A stretch of DNA of 64,000 bases from positions 62,001 through 126,000 of the forward strand of contig JAIXMQ010000047.1 in the NCBI GenBank assembly GCA_025716855.1, read 5' to 3'. The translations under genes and the position numbers were made by a program. Under the pieces are notes generated by a model. It was not told the origin of the DNA and did not search any database. It saw only the letters and a program-made list of their open reading frames with translations. This document shows positions 49,197-61,083 of this stretch, piece by piece. The DNA is from Pilaira anomala. Taxonomy: Eukaryota > Mucoromycota > Mucoromycetes > Mucorales > Mucoraceae. Positions within the stretch are counted from its first letter, which is position 1. Each line of letters begins with the position of its first letter.

Positions 49197-49632
49197 ACTT
49201 GAACGGCTATTTTACAAAGACAATTAAGAAAAAAAAGATGAGAGAGATGTAGAGTAAAGTAAAAAAAAAAAACGCAAAAAAAAAACAACACTGCTTTTTT
49301 TTTTTTTTTTTTTTGGCACTGTAGCGTGACGCGAGCGGGGAGGGGGGCGGGGAGGGGACGGCGGCGGACAATCATGATTTTGAACTTTTATGATATTCAT
49401 GCCGACACACATTAAGTTCAACAGTCCCAAGCACACACACACACAACACTACTACTCGCACACTGAGAAAGAAATTTGTCATGACTTACTTGAGAATTAT
49501 GTAATCCATTCGCGCTAATCTTGTGTGATATAAACCTCTTTTTTTTTTTTTTTTTTTTTTCTATTTTTTCTTTTTCTTTTTATATTTTATTTTTATATTT
49601 TTTTTTCCTAAAACGAAAAGAATTTTTATATC
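49197..49632. other. Divergent RAV1/G6PD promoter region
   Basis: This 436 bp gap separates the two start codons. It contains long T runs (49291-49314, 49537-49560) and a 50 bp island at 49319-49368 that is more than 75 percent G+C, in contrast to everything around it. Confidence 0.6.
49337..49357 (+). promoter_or_regulatory. G-quadruplex motif in the RAV1/G6PD promoter
   Basis: Four G runs of 4, 6, 4 and 4 bases (49337-49340, 49342-49347, 49349-49352, 49354-49357) are separated by single bases. This is an extremely compact quadruplex-forming pattern. It also contains two AGGGG pentamers, the core of the fungal stress-response element. It lies 276 bp upstream of the G6PD start and 141 bp from the RAV1 start. 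Confidence 0.7.
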
Positions 49633-51311
49633 ATGGATCCTATTGAAGAAATGCGTCGTCAAGTATGTACTGAACTTCAAGGTTCAGTTACAATTGTTGG
49701 TAAGGAGGGGGAGAAAAAAGGAAATAAAAATAATAATCTCTCCGAGAGAAACTAATGATTATAAATAAAAAGTCTTGGGTGCCTCGGGTGATTTAGCTAA
49801 AAAAAAGACATATCCTGCACTTTTCAGGTTATTCAAAAACGGTTTCTTACCTTCAAATACGCGTATTGTGGGTTATGCACGTACAAAGATGGACCATGAA
49901 CAGTACCTGGAACGTGTCACTCATTATATTAAACCAGAAGGGGTTGAGTCCCAATTAAAAGACTTTAAAACCATCTTGTCCTATATTTCAGGTCTCTATG
50001 ACGACGATGCTTCTTTCAAGAAATTAAATGATGCGATTCATCAAAGTGAAGAGGAGCGTCATATTCAAATTGGTAAAAGACATCGTGTATTCTATATGGC
50101 TTTACCTCCTTCTGTCTTTATCACCGTGGCTCAGGGTTTAAAGAAGAACACGTATGCAACGGAAGGTTTGAATCGTATCGTTGTTGAGAAGCCATTTGGT
50201 GAGGATACAGAAAGTTCGGCTCATCTTGCTAAAGAGCTCAAGAAATGCTTTACAGAAGAAGAGGTAAAAAAAAAAAAAAAAAAAGAGAGAGAGAGAGAAA
50301 AAAAAGAGAAGGATGACTCAGACTGTTTTTATATTCTACTAGACTTTTCGTATTGACCATTACCTCGGTAAAGAAATGGTCAAGAATGTGATGATGGTTC
50401 GGTTTGCCAATATCTTCTTTTCTCAAATCTGGAATCGTAGTCACATTGATAACATTCAAATAACATTTAAAGAACCATTTGGTACAGAAGGACGTGGAGG
50501 ATATTTTGATGAATTTGGTATTATTCGTGATGTCATTCAAAACCATTTATTACAAGTATTATCCTTAATTGCAATGGAACGTCCTGTTTCTACCAACGCA
50601 GAAGATATTCGTGATGAAAAAGTCAAAGTATTGAAATGTATTCCACCCATCTCAGTCAATGATGCCTTATTAGGTCAATACATTTCAGAAAATGGGAAAC
50701 CAGGTTACCTTGATGATGAAACGATCAAAAACAAAGATAGTTTAACACCTACTTTTGCTGCACTTGTCTTATTTATTCAAAATGAACGTTGGGAAGGTGT
50801 ACCTTTTATTTTGAAAGCAGGTAAAGCATTGAATGAAGCTAAAGTAGAGGTGCGTATCCAATTCCGTAACGTAGCTGGTTCTTTATATGGTGGTGCAGCA
50901 AGAAATGAATTGGTATTACGTGTACAACCCGATGAAGCAGTCTATATCAAATTCAATAATAAGCAACCTGGTCTCTCTTATCAAACGATTCAAACTGAAT
51001 TAGATTTAACTTATCATCATCGTTACACGGATATGGCTATACCTGATGCATATGAATCGCTTATTTTGGATGTTTTAAGAAATGATCACAGTAATTTTGT
51101 TCGTGATGATGAATTAGTGGCTGCTTGGAAGATCTTTACTCCCTTGTTGCACAAGATTGATGCACATCATAACGATATCAAATTATCCAACTATAAATAT
51201 GGTTCAAGAGGTCCACCTGAATTAGATGCTTTTGTTAAACGTTATGGTTATGATCGCTCCAACGTGTGTTATAGTTGGCCTGTACAAAGTGTAGCAAGTA
51301 GAAAAGAATAA
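49633..51311 (+). CDS. ZWF1: Glucose-6-phosphate 1-dehydrogenase
   Basis: Three exons (49633-49699, 49773-50263, 50343-51311) encode 508 residues in frame. The coenzyme loop [16 protein letters not shown] is near the N-terminus, split from its first two strand residues by intron 1. Substrate and catalytic motifs follow: [20 protein letters not shown] (His as general base, Lys binding the phosphate) and [17 protein letters not shown]. The enzyme turns glucose-6-phosphate into 6-phosphogluconolactone and makes NADPH, at the entry of the pentose phosphate pathway in the cytosol. Length fits the family (about 500). It is transcribed divergently from RAV1; the shared promoter contains a G-quadruplex/AGGGG island, which could tie it to stress. 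Confidence 0.96.
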
Positions 51312-52782
51312 ATTGTTATTTTGTTTGTTTTAAATAAAAGGCTTTGTATTTGTCCTGCGTGTTTTATAATATATGTACATCTCAGCTGACATTTTCAAAT
51401 TGTCATACCCCAACTGTATTAAAGTTGCAAGTCAGAAACAACTGCTCTTCCGAGCCCTTTTTCTCTTTCTTTTTGATTATTATCTTTTCATGCAGAAAGA
51501 AGAAGAAGAAGAAAAAAAAAAAGCTGCTGTTTATATTTTTTTTCTGCAGTAAGAAAAAAAAAAAAAAAAGTCATGTAATTCCCTTCTTCCCTGGCTTTGG
51601 AATTTAGTTTTATTTTTCACATTGTACTCGAGAAAAAAAAAAAAGAAATAACATTTATTATAAAGTTCAAGTGGGTTCATGACACTTTCCTTTTCAAATA
51701 TTAAAAAGAGTTTTTTTTGCTACTAACTAACACGCAAAAGAAGTGTTGCACAAACAAAAGTTGAGTTAATAAAAGTATAAATATTTTAATTTACCGTGGC
51801 TCACATTTTTGTCAATTCAATAACATTTAAACAAAAAAAGGTTAAAATGTTATAAAGTAAATAATAAACTGTTTTAAATGATAAAATATGACAACATTTA
51901 TAAAAAAAAAAAAACCCGAATACCTTTTTTTTTTTTTTTCCGCTTTCTACACTAAAAAATGAGTGTGAAAAAAAAAAAAACCTTATGATGATTGAGTAAC
52001 CATTTCAATTCTTGACAGTTTTTAATAAGGGATTGTGATGTAATTTGTGTTTATAAAGAAATGAATTTTTATGGCGTGGCAAAAGAGAGAGAGATATATT
52101 AATGTATGTACGTAATGACTTTCCCCACACCTTTTTATTTTAATCAGGCTACGAATTTTCTTGATCAAGATCCTACCCAGGAAAGGGTCACATGCTTTAT
52201 TATCATTTAAATATCATCCATTTATACCTAAAATGACAATACTCCCAGCTACCTAGAACGCAATCCTGTCATTTTCATTGAACGAATGAAACACGTCTAA
52301 ATAACTGTAAAATATGCCTGAGTTGCATTTGTAAGTTACCTTTTTTTTTTTGGAGGGGTTTATTTTATTTTGGATGTGTAAAGGGAGTGAGTGAGTGGGT
52401 GAGAAAAAATATACATAATATGAAAACAAGTGAAAGTCAAAAAGAAAAAATTAAAATATGCGTGATAAAAGAAGAATGAAAAATGAAAAAAAAAAAAAAA
52501 AAAAAAAAAGAGGGAGTGTATGTAATTGTTTTGAAGGAGCCATATATAAAAACAGTTTCTTTTTTTTTTTTCAGAAAGGGTCTTTTTGTTGTTGTTGTTG
52601 TTGTTATTGTTGTTGTTGTTGAGGGTATATTAAAAAAAGGGGATTTTTGTTTTGACATATAAATTGTGTGTGTGTGTGTGTGTGTGTGAGTGAGAGAAGG
52701 GGTGTGTTGGAGATATTATATACGTATGTATAAAAAAGAAAAAAAAAGAGGTATCAAATCATAAAAAATCATAAAAAGTTAC
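51312..52782. other. Convergent intergenic region with microsatellites
   Basis: About 1.47 kb without a supported gene. It holds a (TTG)n tract at about 52587-52620, a (TG)n tract at about 52667-52688, and many A/T homopolymers. Phe-, Lys- or Thr-rich open frames are by-products of these repeats. It must include the G6PD 3' region and that of the opposing coiled-coil gene. Confidence 0.55.
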
Positions 52783-54255
52783 TTAAAAATTCCACTTTGG
52801 CTTATCAAGATCTTGTGTCTTTCGTAATTGTGAAGAATAACGTGGAGAAGCAGATCGACGTGCAGGTGGAGGACTGAAAGGTCGTGGAGAAGTTGAAGTA
52901 ACCATGACAGGAGGTGATGAATTACGGGATGAATTTCTCGACATTTTTGTACTAGATGGTTTAATTGTATCAGATACTCTTCTGACGACGGGAGCTCTTT
53001 TTATACTAGAATTACTATTAGGTAATGAAGGTGTTTTGGAGGTTCTCACTGTCAATTTATGTAGTGTATCTTGTACATTTTGTTTCTTTTCTTGTTCTCT
53101 TGTCAAAAAGTATTGATCTTGTTGCAACACTTTTCCTGTTTGTTTGGTTTTTTGAAGTAAGGCTACCTCGGCTTGTAAAATTAATCCTTCCAACATTGAT
53201 TTTATACGTAAAAATACTTGATCGGTTTCTACTTCTTCATCTTCATCTGTAGTAGATACAATAGTAGTTTCATCATCGTCATCAAATAATAAAGTCTATA
53301 TATATATATATAAAAAGAAGAAGAAGAATGAATATAAAATACATGTATTTTTTTTTTTTACATGTTTAATTCTACCTCATCCACGTGTTTATCTGATACG
53401 GGCGTCAGGGGTCCTTCATTCCTATAGAATTATAATAATGAGTACATACACATACATGATATTTATTAATAAATAACCATTTACATTTGTAATCGTTTCT
53501 GCAGCTCGGCAATCTGTGATGTTTGTTGTCGCAGTTTGGCCTCCAGAGTTGTATTTAATGCTAACAAAGATGCCTTTTCTATCTCGAGATCAGCAATCTA
53601 AAGACGAAGAAGAAGAATTATTATTATTACTTGAATAAAAATAAAATTTCTTTCCTATACTTACTTTACGATTTGCCCTTGCTTCGTCTAACCAAGAATT
53701 TTGATCTTCTGCACTTCCTTTATTAACAAATTCTCCTTTACCATTCATAATAGTTCCATGTTTAATCTTTGCCACTATTTTTGATGGTTGTTGTTCCTCC
53801 TCCTCTTCATCTGAATAATCAATATCATCATCATCTTCTTCTTCTTCATTGTCTGTAATACCATCAATACTGTCAAGATCATCATATTCATCATCATCCT
53901 CTTCTTCTTCTTCACTATTATCATCACCATGAGAAGAATGAGATAAAGTTGAAAAAAAAGTAGATTTAGATAGACTAGAATTACTTCTTGGTCTTTGTAA
54001 GAATCGATGTGGATTTACACCCACCGTATTGGTTGATTTAAACGAAGCCCAATTATTTTGAAAGTAAGCAAAATTAGATGGATTGATAATGGTAGGTTGT
54101 ACTCGAGCATGATTATTTGAAATGGATGAATAGGTAGAAATCGATGTAGATGAAGCTGTAGATGATGACTGTGAGCTATCTTGCTGTTGCATTAAAGGTG
54201 AAGAAGGCCGTATTATATTCAAAGCCTTTGGAAATGGTAATTCTTTTAAAGACAT
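52783..54255 (-). CDS. Conserved-looking fungal coiled-coil protein of unknown function
   Basis: Four exons on the minus strand (53665-54255, 53485-53597, 53376-53421, 52783-53295) give 420 residues in frame. The first 100 residues are Ser-rich. A very acidic stretch (runs of E and D) spans about residues 115-155. A block WLDEARANRKIADLEIEKAS then leads into a coiled coil (LLALNTTLEAKLRQQTSQIA). The wording of this block resembles a motif found in uncharacterised proteins of other fungi, from memory only. A second acidic patch (DDDDETTIVSTTDEDEEVE) and an Arg/Ser/Pro-rich basic tail follow. No membrane or catalytic motif is present. A scaffold or cytoskeleton-linked role is possible, but I cannot name one. 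DMAP1 lies upstream on the same strand. Confidence 0.7.
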
Positions 54256-54433
54256 GTAATAAATAAATAAATAATAATAATAATAATAATAATAAAAAGT
54301 TTTTAAAAAAGAAAAAAGAAAAAAGAAAAAGGAAAAAAAAAAAAAAAAAAAAAAAAAATATTTTATAAAGTACGAAATTTTCTTTGTGTAGTACAATAAT
54401 AATAATAAGAATAAAAATCTTTTTTGGATTTAT

Positions 54434-56322
54434 TTATTTTCTTCGTTTTTCTCTGTTTCCATTAGTTGAACCCGCATTACTTGAAGATCGTTTCTAGTAA
54501 TAATAATAATAATAATAATAAAGTAAATATTTAAAGAAGAAGAAAAAATAAAAAATTTATTACTACTACTCACTCTTCCTGTGGGTGTGCCGTCTCGCCC
54601 TTTTTGTATTTTAACCTTGTGTTCAGCTTCTGTTTTATCAACTATTTTCTTGAGTTCAAACATGTTTAGAATCGAATTTTGTAAAAGTTCAAACTTTTGA
54701 CACACTTGACTCGTAGGCATGATTGGCCTAGGACCTATGTATTTTTTTTTAGTCATAATTTCTATCTATTCTTTTTTTTTTTTTTTTTTTTTTTACCAAT
54801 TCCCATTTCTTCCAATACTTTAAGTACTTTGGCTTGCATAGTAGGCTTAACAATTGGCAGTTTCTGACTTCGAATATAAACTCCTGGTGTAAGTTTTTCT
54901 TTTTTATGTTCATGGCTTTCTATATATTTATATAAGTTACTCAAATTTAAATTAATTATATCATCTTTTTTTTTTTTTTTTTACCTTCCAACAGATGAAC
55001 CGATGATGCACTTGATAATTTTCTTCCCTTTTTGTCATCATGTATTGACTTTTTCTTCTTCTATATAAAAAAAAATTAAGAAACTAAAAAAAAAAAAAAA
55101 AAATCATTCGACTTATGCAAAATAAGGTGATATTTACCTTTAATTCTAAAGAATGAGTTCCACCCGCTGTACCACCCGTGATTCCGATACCTCCGGGAGA
55201 AGAAGAAGATAAAACTCCTCCTGGTCCTGCACTTGTAGGTGAATGACTGTGTAATGGTGTATTGGGTGTAGAAGGCATTTGTTGAATTTGTTCTAATTGA
55301 AGTGAATTCAATAAACTCTCTCTTTCTCTTGCTAATCTGGATTCATTCAATTCAATACGTTTGGCTTCTACAAATAATGCCTCTTCTTCTTCTACTTGTT
55401 CTTTTGTACGATTCATCAACATAATTAATGCATTCTTTCTCTCTACTTCTTTTTGCTTGTCATATCCATACTGTTGTGCTAATGATTGTCGATCTGGTAT
55501 ATATTCATTTGAAATAGGTCCTCTACCTTGTAATATTAATTTCCTATAAACTGAATAATATCGATCCTTCAAGTCTTCCATCGTTCGAATCTTATTTTCA
55601 TATTCATATCGATCCTCAATCACTGGAAATCGAAGATCATATTCTCGACATAAATCAAATAAGTAATCCGTTTCTTCTTTACTCCAATCCGTGTCTATTC
55701 ACGATTGTTATTTATTCTGTACATGTATATATCCACTCTTCTCTTATATTTACCTGTCAGGTACTTTTCATAATCCTCTTCGGTATATTCAATAATATCA
55801 ATCACTTTATTAAACTTGGAAAATGGATAATCTATTTCTCACATTCATTATTTTCTGTGTATCATCATATATATATATATATATGCATACTAATTTACCT
55901 TGATTTTCTGCTTCATCAGACTTTATCCAATGGTGTAAAACGAGATCATCCACTCGTGCCGGATTAGTAAACGGTGTTAAAGACCTAACCTCCCCCCCAA
56001 AAAAAAAAAAAAGTCAAGACAATACTCTATAAAAATATATTCTATTTAATTTTTACCAAGGCGTAACCTTCTTTTTCGTCTTGAATTTACTTTTAAACGT
56101 AGGTTTAACAAAAGCAACAGGCGGTGCTCCACCAATTAAACTAAATAATTCTCTACTAATACCCTCTACCCTTTTTGAATCAATAAACTTTTTTTTTTTT
56201 TTTTCACTCATCTTTTTCTCTTTTTTACCTGGTCTTTTTTCGGTAGGTGCTTTTGATTTCTTCTGGATCGGTTCCGTAGCAGGACCAATCTGTAAAATAT
56301 CACGAATATCAGATCCACTCAT
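54434..56322 (-). CDS. SWC4: DMAP1/Swc4, subunit of SWR1 and NuA4 chromatin complexes
   Basis: Eight exons (56057-56322, 55899-55984, 55754-55831, 55138-55694, 54985-55060, 54797-54919, 54574-54734, 54434-54493) sum to 468 residues in frame. The N-terminus SGSDIRDILQIG and the SANT-type domain DTDWSKEETDYLFDLCREYD followed by LRFPVIEDRYEYE are diagnostic, as is LKDRYYSVYRKL. The C-terminal region carries GVYIRSQKLPIVKPTMQAKV and PRPIMPTSQVCQKFELLQNS, also typical of DMAP1. Swc4 recruits SWR1 for H2A.Z exchange and NuA4 for H4/H2A acetylation in the nucleus. A Gly/Ser/Pro insert (about residues 250-300) is lineage-specific. The start ATG is 107 bp from a TGACGTCA motif. Confidence 0.92.
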
Positions 56323-56428
56323 TTCAAGCAACCGTTTCCTCTTTCTTTTTTCGTGTGTAGTGAGTGAATATAAAAAAAAAAAAATTATGAAAACCACAAT
56401 TTTTTTTGATAAACAAGACAGGAATTCA

Positions 56429-56436
56429 TGACGTCA
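56429..56436 (+). promoter_or_regulatory. Perfect CRE (TGACGTCA) upstream of DMAP1
   Basis: The palindrome TGACGTCA lies 106 bp upstream of the DMAP1 start codon. It is the consensus site for ATF/CREB-type bZIP factors. It is the only complete copy I noticed in the window. Confidence 0.45.
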
Positions 56437-57348
56437 TACTCTCACTTCTGTAACTGGATTCATGCACATTTGGCAGTGATACGGCTTTTGTGAAGGTCCA
56501 AGATTACTATGAATGAATGTCATTAGAAGTTATATCATTATAGGTTCAGGAACCAGTTCTCTTTGAAACGATGAAAGGTTTAGTGAGAGTCGGGAGGTTC
56601 TTTCTCTCTCTCTCTCTTTTTTTATAAAAAAGCGCGTATTTTTTTTTTTCTTCTCTTTCAACATTTAGAATGCCCTATCGATCATCACGACAAAACATAT
56701 ATCCAGAATTATCAATAACATCGTTCTAAATTGAGTAAGACAAGCAATGTTTTGAAAATAAATAAATTAAACGGATAAATAATGGAGTTCCTTTATTTTT
56801 ATTTTTTAAAATAGAACAGTCTAAACTGGAAGTTCCCTCTCTCTCTCTCTCTCTCGTCTTTTTTTTGGATATGTCAAGTAGACTAATATGAAATGAGATC
56901 TAAAATATGTAAATTTAAAAACTTGCAGAGATGGCGTAACTTTTTTTTTTTAAAGGAGAATAACTATATAATATATCCAGGGTCAAAAAAAAAAAAAAAA
57001 ATGACTTCTCTTGACACGAAAACCAACACAAAAAAAAAAAGTGCTTTTTAATAAAGTGACACACTTCTTGTAAAAATAATAAATTCTTCTAATTAAAACG
57101 GTGACACTTGATTAAAAATACAATGTGACACATCAAAAAAAAAAAAACAAAAAAACCCTAAAAATAAAAAGAAATCCGTGTACATTAAGAAAAGAAGAAA
57201 AAAAAAATTATGTCAAGAATGTGATTGTCAAGAACATTTTTAATTTCTTCTAGATTAACTCAAGATCGTGCTCTATTTACATTTAGTATATATCACAAAC
57301 AAAAAAAAAAGAAAGACTTTAATAGACTGCATTACATTTTTTTTTTTA

Positions 57349-57383
<35 letters not shown>

Positions 57384-59970
57384 GCAGAAAAATAGTTAGG
57401 CAGTGTAATACATTAGAAAAGTCATTCTACACACACACTCCTGATTTCCTCTGTAAAGAAAAATGATGGAATACCCACAAGCTTCCTTTTTTAGACTTTT
57501 GACTCCTGGAGTGCACGGTACTTTTTTTTTTTTTTTCAATTCCATACATTACCAACTCTCTTCTTCTATACTTCCCCTGCAGTCAGACTTTTAAAGGTTC
57601 GTACTATGTAGCAACTTGTATCACCTTGACTAATAGTAAAAGCAGAATTGGTTTCATTGAATTAAGCAAATGGAGTAACGTGAACTTTTATAAATATTCC
57701 TAATTGTATAAAGCAAACAGCCTTTAACAAACGCATCATTCATATTACACCTTCTTCCTTCACAATTCCTATGAAAAACATTTTAGTGTAAAGTAATAGA
57801 CCTAAATCAATTTATTAAAATAATAAAGTAATTTTTTTTTTTTAAAAAAAAAAAACTGCACATGTATAAGAGTATAAAGAAGCATGGGAGAGAACTAATG
57901 TTTGGCCAGTTGTAATATTGTGATCGTGGAGAACACAACGTGTTAATATCACCACCAAAGTTGTGTTACATCGTGGCATTTTACAAATTCTGTTAAAAAC
58001 CCAAAAACATCCTTTTGTTTGTCATCGGTTTTAACTCGTTGCATAATTCTCTTCTTTCTCAGAAAGGAAGGTAATTCTTTAAAGCAATGGGCCAAATGAA
58101 TCTGATTATTATAAAAATGTTTGTTCGTTTTAAAGATCTTGCAGTACGAATAAAAAAGCTGTATCCTTTTTTTTTTTTTTAGCCTGAAATGTATACTTTT
58201 TAACTACTGTAATGATGTTGTGTGGGAAGCTTATATATACACTCTTTTTAAGAATTTCCATTTATAAGAAGAATTCCCACTGTATACATAAGATCGGATC
58301 TCATTGATAACTCTGTATATACGGTAACTTTTTTTATTTATTAGAAATGAATTCAACGATACACGTGTGTCCTCTCATATTGCTAAAAATATAACAACAT
58401 TTTATGTCTAAGCAATAACCCTTGTCTTGGTTTCTTTGGTACTGAATATATATATATATATATGTATATATTTGGTAAAACAAATGACTTGTTGCTTTAC
58501 CTTACACAAGTGGGTAAATAATTGCAAATATAACTTTTCGTAACTTGGTGTGGAGACTAACGCGCACGAATCGCATATATAGAATTAAACTTTTTTAAAC
58601 TTGAACAAATAAAACTACTTGAATAAAAAAAAAAAAGTTGAATGCTGAAGCATTGATAACTTTCAAATAGTTATGATAGAGCCAAATATGGCTATTCCAG
58701 TCTTTCTTCTTTTGCTTTTAGTATTAGTACTTTGGTAGACATGTTATTTTAATAGATTCCCGCATTTATTTAAGCTTCTTCTTCCTTAGATAGAAAAATT
58801 ACTGATTTTCTCTTGTGTCTTTTCTATATTGATGACTATTATACATCTTAAAACGGATTTACTACTCTTCTCGTTAAGCTTATACCTTTTCTTTTTTTTT
58901 CTCCATTTGGTGTGCTACACAAGAATGTTGGTAATTCGGTCAAGAGTATTAAAAATGATATCTCTTTTGAAACATTCAGATATTTTGTAACTAACAGGCC
59001 CGACATACAACAATTAGTAGGTAACATGTAATATATACTTTCTTATTTCAATTCCATGCATCTGCCTAAGCAAAACTCAGTTATTTAAAGTAAAGGCCCG
59101 AATACATACGTATATATTCTTAAAAAATTAACACCTTATTTTTTTTTTTATTTTTTTTTTTTAGCTACTAATTTTCTTATCTTATATTTCTCAATAATTA
59201 ACAACTGAGTAATTTTCATTAATCCGATCTGTATTCATTTACTATTTATGACATATTGCCTCTATAAAAAAAAAATTGTTGCCCAGAGAGCTTTTTTTTC
59301 TACACCGTTATTTATGTTTCATTTTCATTCTTTCGCATGAAATGTAACAGCTGCACAACAAGTCAGCTTAAATAGCCTATCATGAAAAAAAAAAAAGTAT
59401 TTTTTTAATAAAAGTGCTAATAAAATATGTATTTGAGGGAATCATTATCTTACCGGCCCTTCGTTTTTTTATTTATTCTAAGACAGGAAACCAGAATGAT
59501 ATATAATGTTTTGGGAATAGTTAAAAAAAAAAAAAAAGTGTTACATCAAATGGACCTGGAACTACACAACTCTTTCTCATGACAATAATTTATGCAGATT
59601 GTCGAAATGCGGGAATACAAATTATCTTTTAAGCCAGTATGGATCGTGATAATGTTACACAGGAGATAACCGTTTAATCTATATTGCTACTACTATCAAC
59701 CTCTATTAACTTGAAAAAGTATGTTCTATAACAAATATTATCAATTACAGTATATGTTATAATACTTTAAATGAACCTTACTCTTAAAAAGGTTGTTTTT
59801 ATTGTTATTATATATACAGTGTTTTTTTTTAAAAGGAAATAAGTAATAATATGTGGCAATATGGCTGCGAGCCATATGAAAAAAAAAAAAAAAAATTTAC
59901 AGCGTAGTGTTATATGGAATAGGCTACTCACAATAAAGTACAAAAAAAGGGCCGTTTTCCAAAGTTCGCC
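56437..59970. other. Gene-poor AT-rich region
   Basis: About 3.5 kb with no open frame that I would defend, many A/T runs and (CT)n tracts (56602-56616, 56837-56855). A 29-codon minus-strand frame (56434-56523) includes SQKPYHCQMC, which recalls a C2H2 linker and half-finger, and ends at a GTGAGA donor-like site; it could be a lone exon. No structured RNA was recognised by eye. Confidence 0.5.
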
Positions 59971-60366
59971 ATGGACTTTTTCAGTTTCAGTTTAGTATTG
60001 GGAATGCCTATTATGGTCTTCAAGATATTCTTGCAATCCATCCGCCATTTCCATTACATTATTACAATAACTGTCATTCCGAAATACAGAAAACAATGTA
60101 TACTAAAATGTATAATCGCATTCATCTTTTTAACAAAGTTCCATCTAGAGTAAGAACTACATTATATTTTCAATTACTTTAGTAGAAGCTACTCTAATAT
60201 CATGCCAGTTTATTTGATCTGAGTAAGTATTTATGCAACTTCTGTTTATTGTATTGTAACCGAAGCTTTACATACTAAGTATTAGTTATTGGAGCCCACC
60301 TTCGTTAATGATAGAAACTGAAGTGCCCCCAAATAACACGATGTAAACCACGATGAATACTTTAGG

Positions 60367-60545
60367 AGGCACACACATAGGACACCTTTACACAAATATT
60401 ACAATATTTACATGTATTCTTTTTGTTTGGGCTAGCACCATAACAAGAAATATCGTTTGTAGTTTGATCATCTATCAATGCATAATCTAATACACTCGCC
60501 TGCCAAACTTTTGGTGTCGATTACAGGCATTACAAACCACGGCCT
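60367..60545 (-). pseudogene. Cys-rich coding remnant
   Basis: The minus strand reads VVCNACNRHQKFGRR, then in another frame ASVLDYALIDDQTTNDI followed by CKYCNICVKV and a stop. The C-x2-C pairs and protein-like wording suggest part of a zinc-binding protein, but a frameshift is needed and no start or flanking exon is seen. Family unknown. Confidence 0.3.
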
Positions 60546-61083
60546 TAAAATAAACAATACTTAATGTATCAGATACGATATGAAAGAACTTCATCTTTCT
60601 TTTGTTTTATTTATGAATAAAAAGACAAAAAGAAAGAAAAGAGAGAGATAACAAATGGGTAAGATCAAACATTTGGTTGAGTTGTTATAGGTGTTTTAAC
60701 TTCAGACTGTGAGGATCTTGTATTACATGCAAACGTAAAATGCTCCGCTTCATAAGATTGTGAATGATACGACCAAACAGTGTTGAAGAAGAAAAAATAA
60801 TAATGTATTTTTTTTTAAAAAATACATATTAACCAGTATCTTTATGCGATTCCCCACCATACAACGGCCTGTTCTGGATATTTCTTAACTGTAAAGATCA
60901 AACGGGATCCGGCTCTTCCAATATTGTATGACTATAACTTGGCGAGAATAAACATAAAGCAATCTTCCTTAGTAACAGTAATCTATGCACCACATGCCGC
61001 CGACTCCTAGGACCTCCTATTATTACCATTCAAAAGGATCATATATATAAACGAACTAGAAGTCAGCGATTTTATCTTTTGTC
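60546..61083. other. Noncoding stretch before the satellite array
   Basis: About 540 bp without a gene or obvious repeat. The last 35 bp (about 61045-61083) already resemble the tail of a satellite unit (ACGAACTAGAAGTCAGCGATTTTATC...). Confidence 0.4.

Noticed and set aside
54434..54493. C-terminal frame of DMAP1 read as NDLQVMRVQLMETEK
   Set aside because: Exon phase before this exon is zero, so the correct reading is KRSSSNAGSTNGN with a stop at 54434-54436; the other frame would break the splice phase.
59971..60153. 60-codon hydrophobic plus-strand frame
   Set aside because: No homology, poor context and isolated in noncoding DNA; hydrophobicity follows from T-rich composition.
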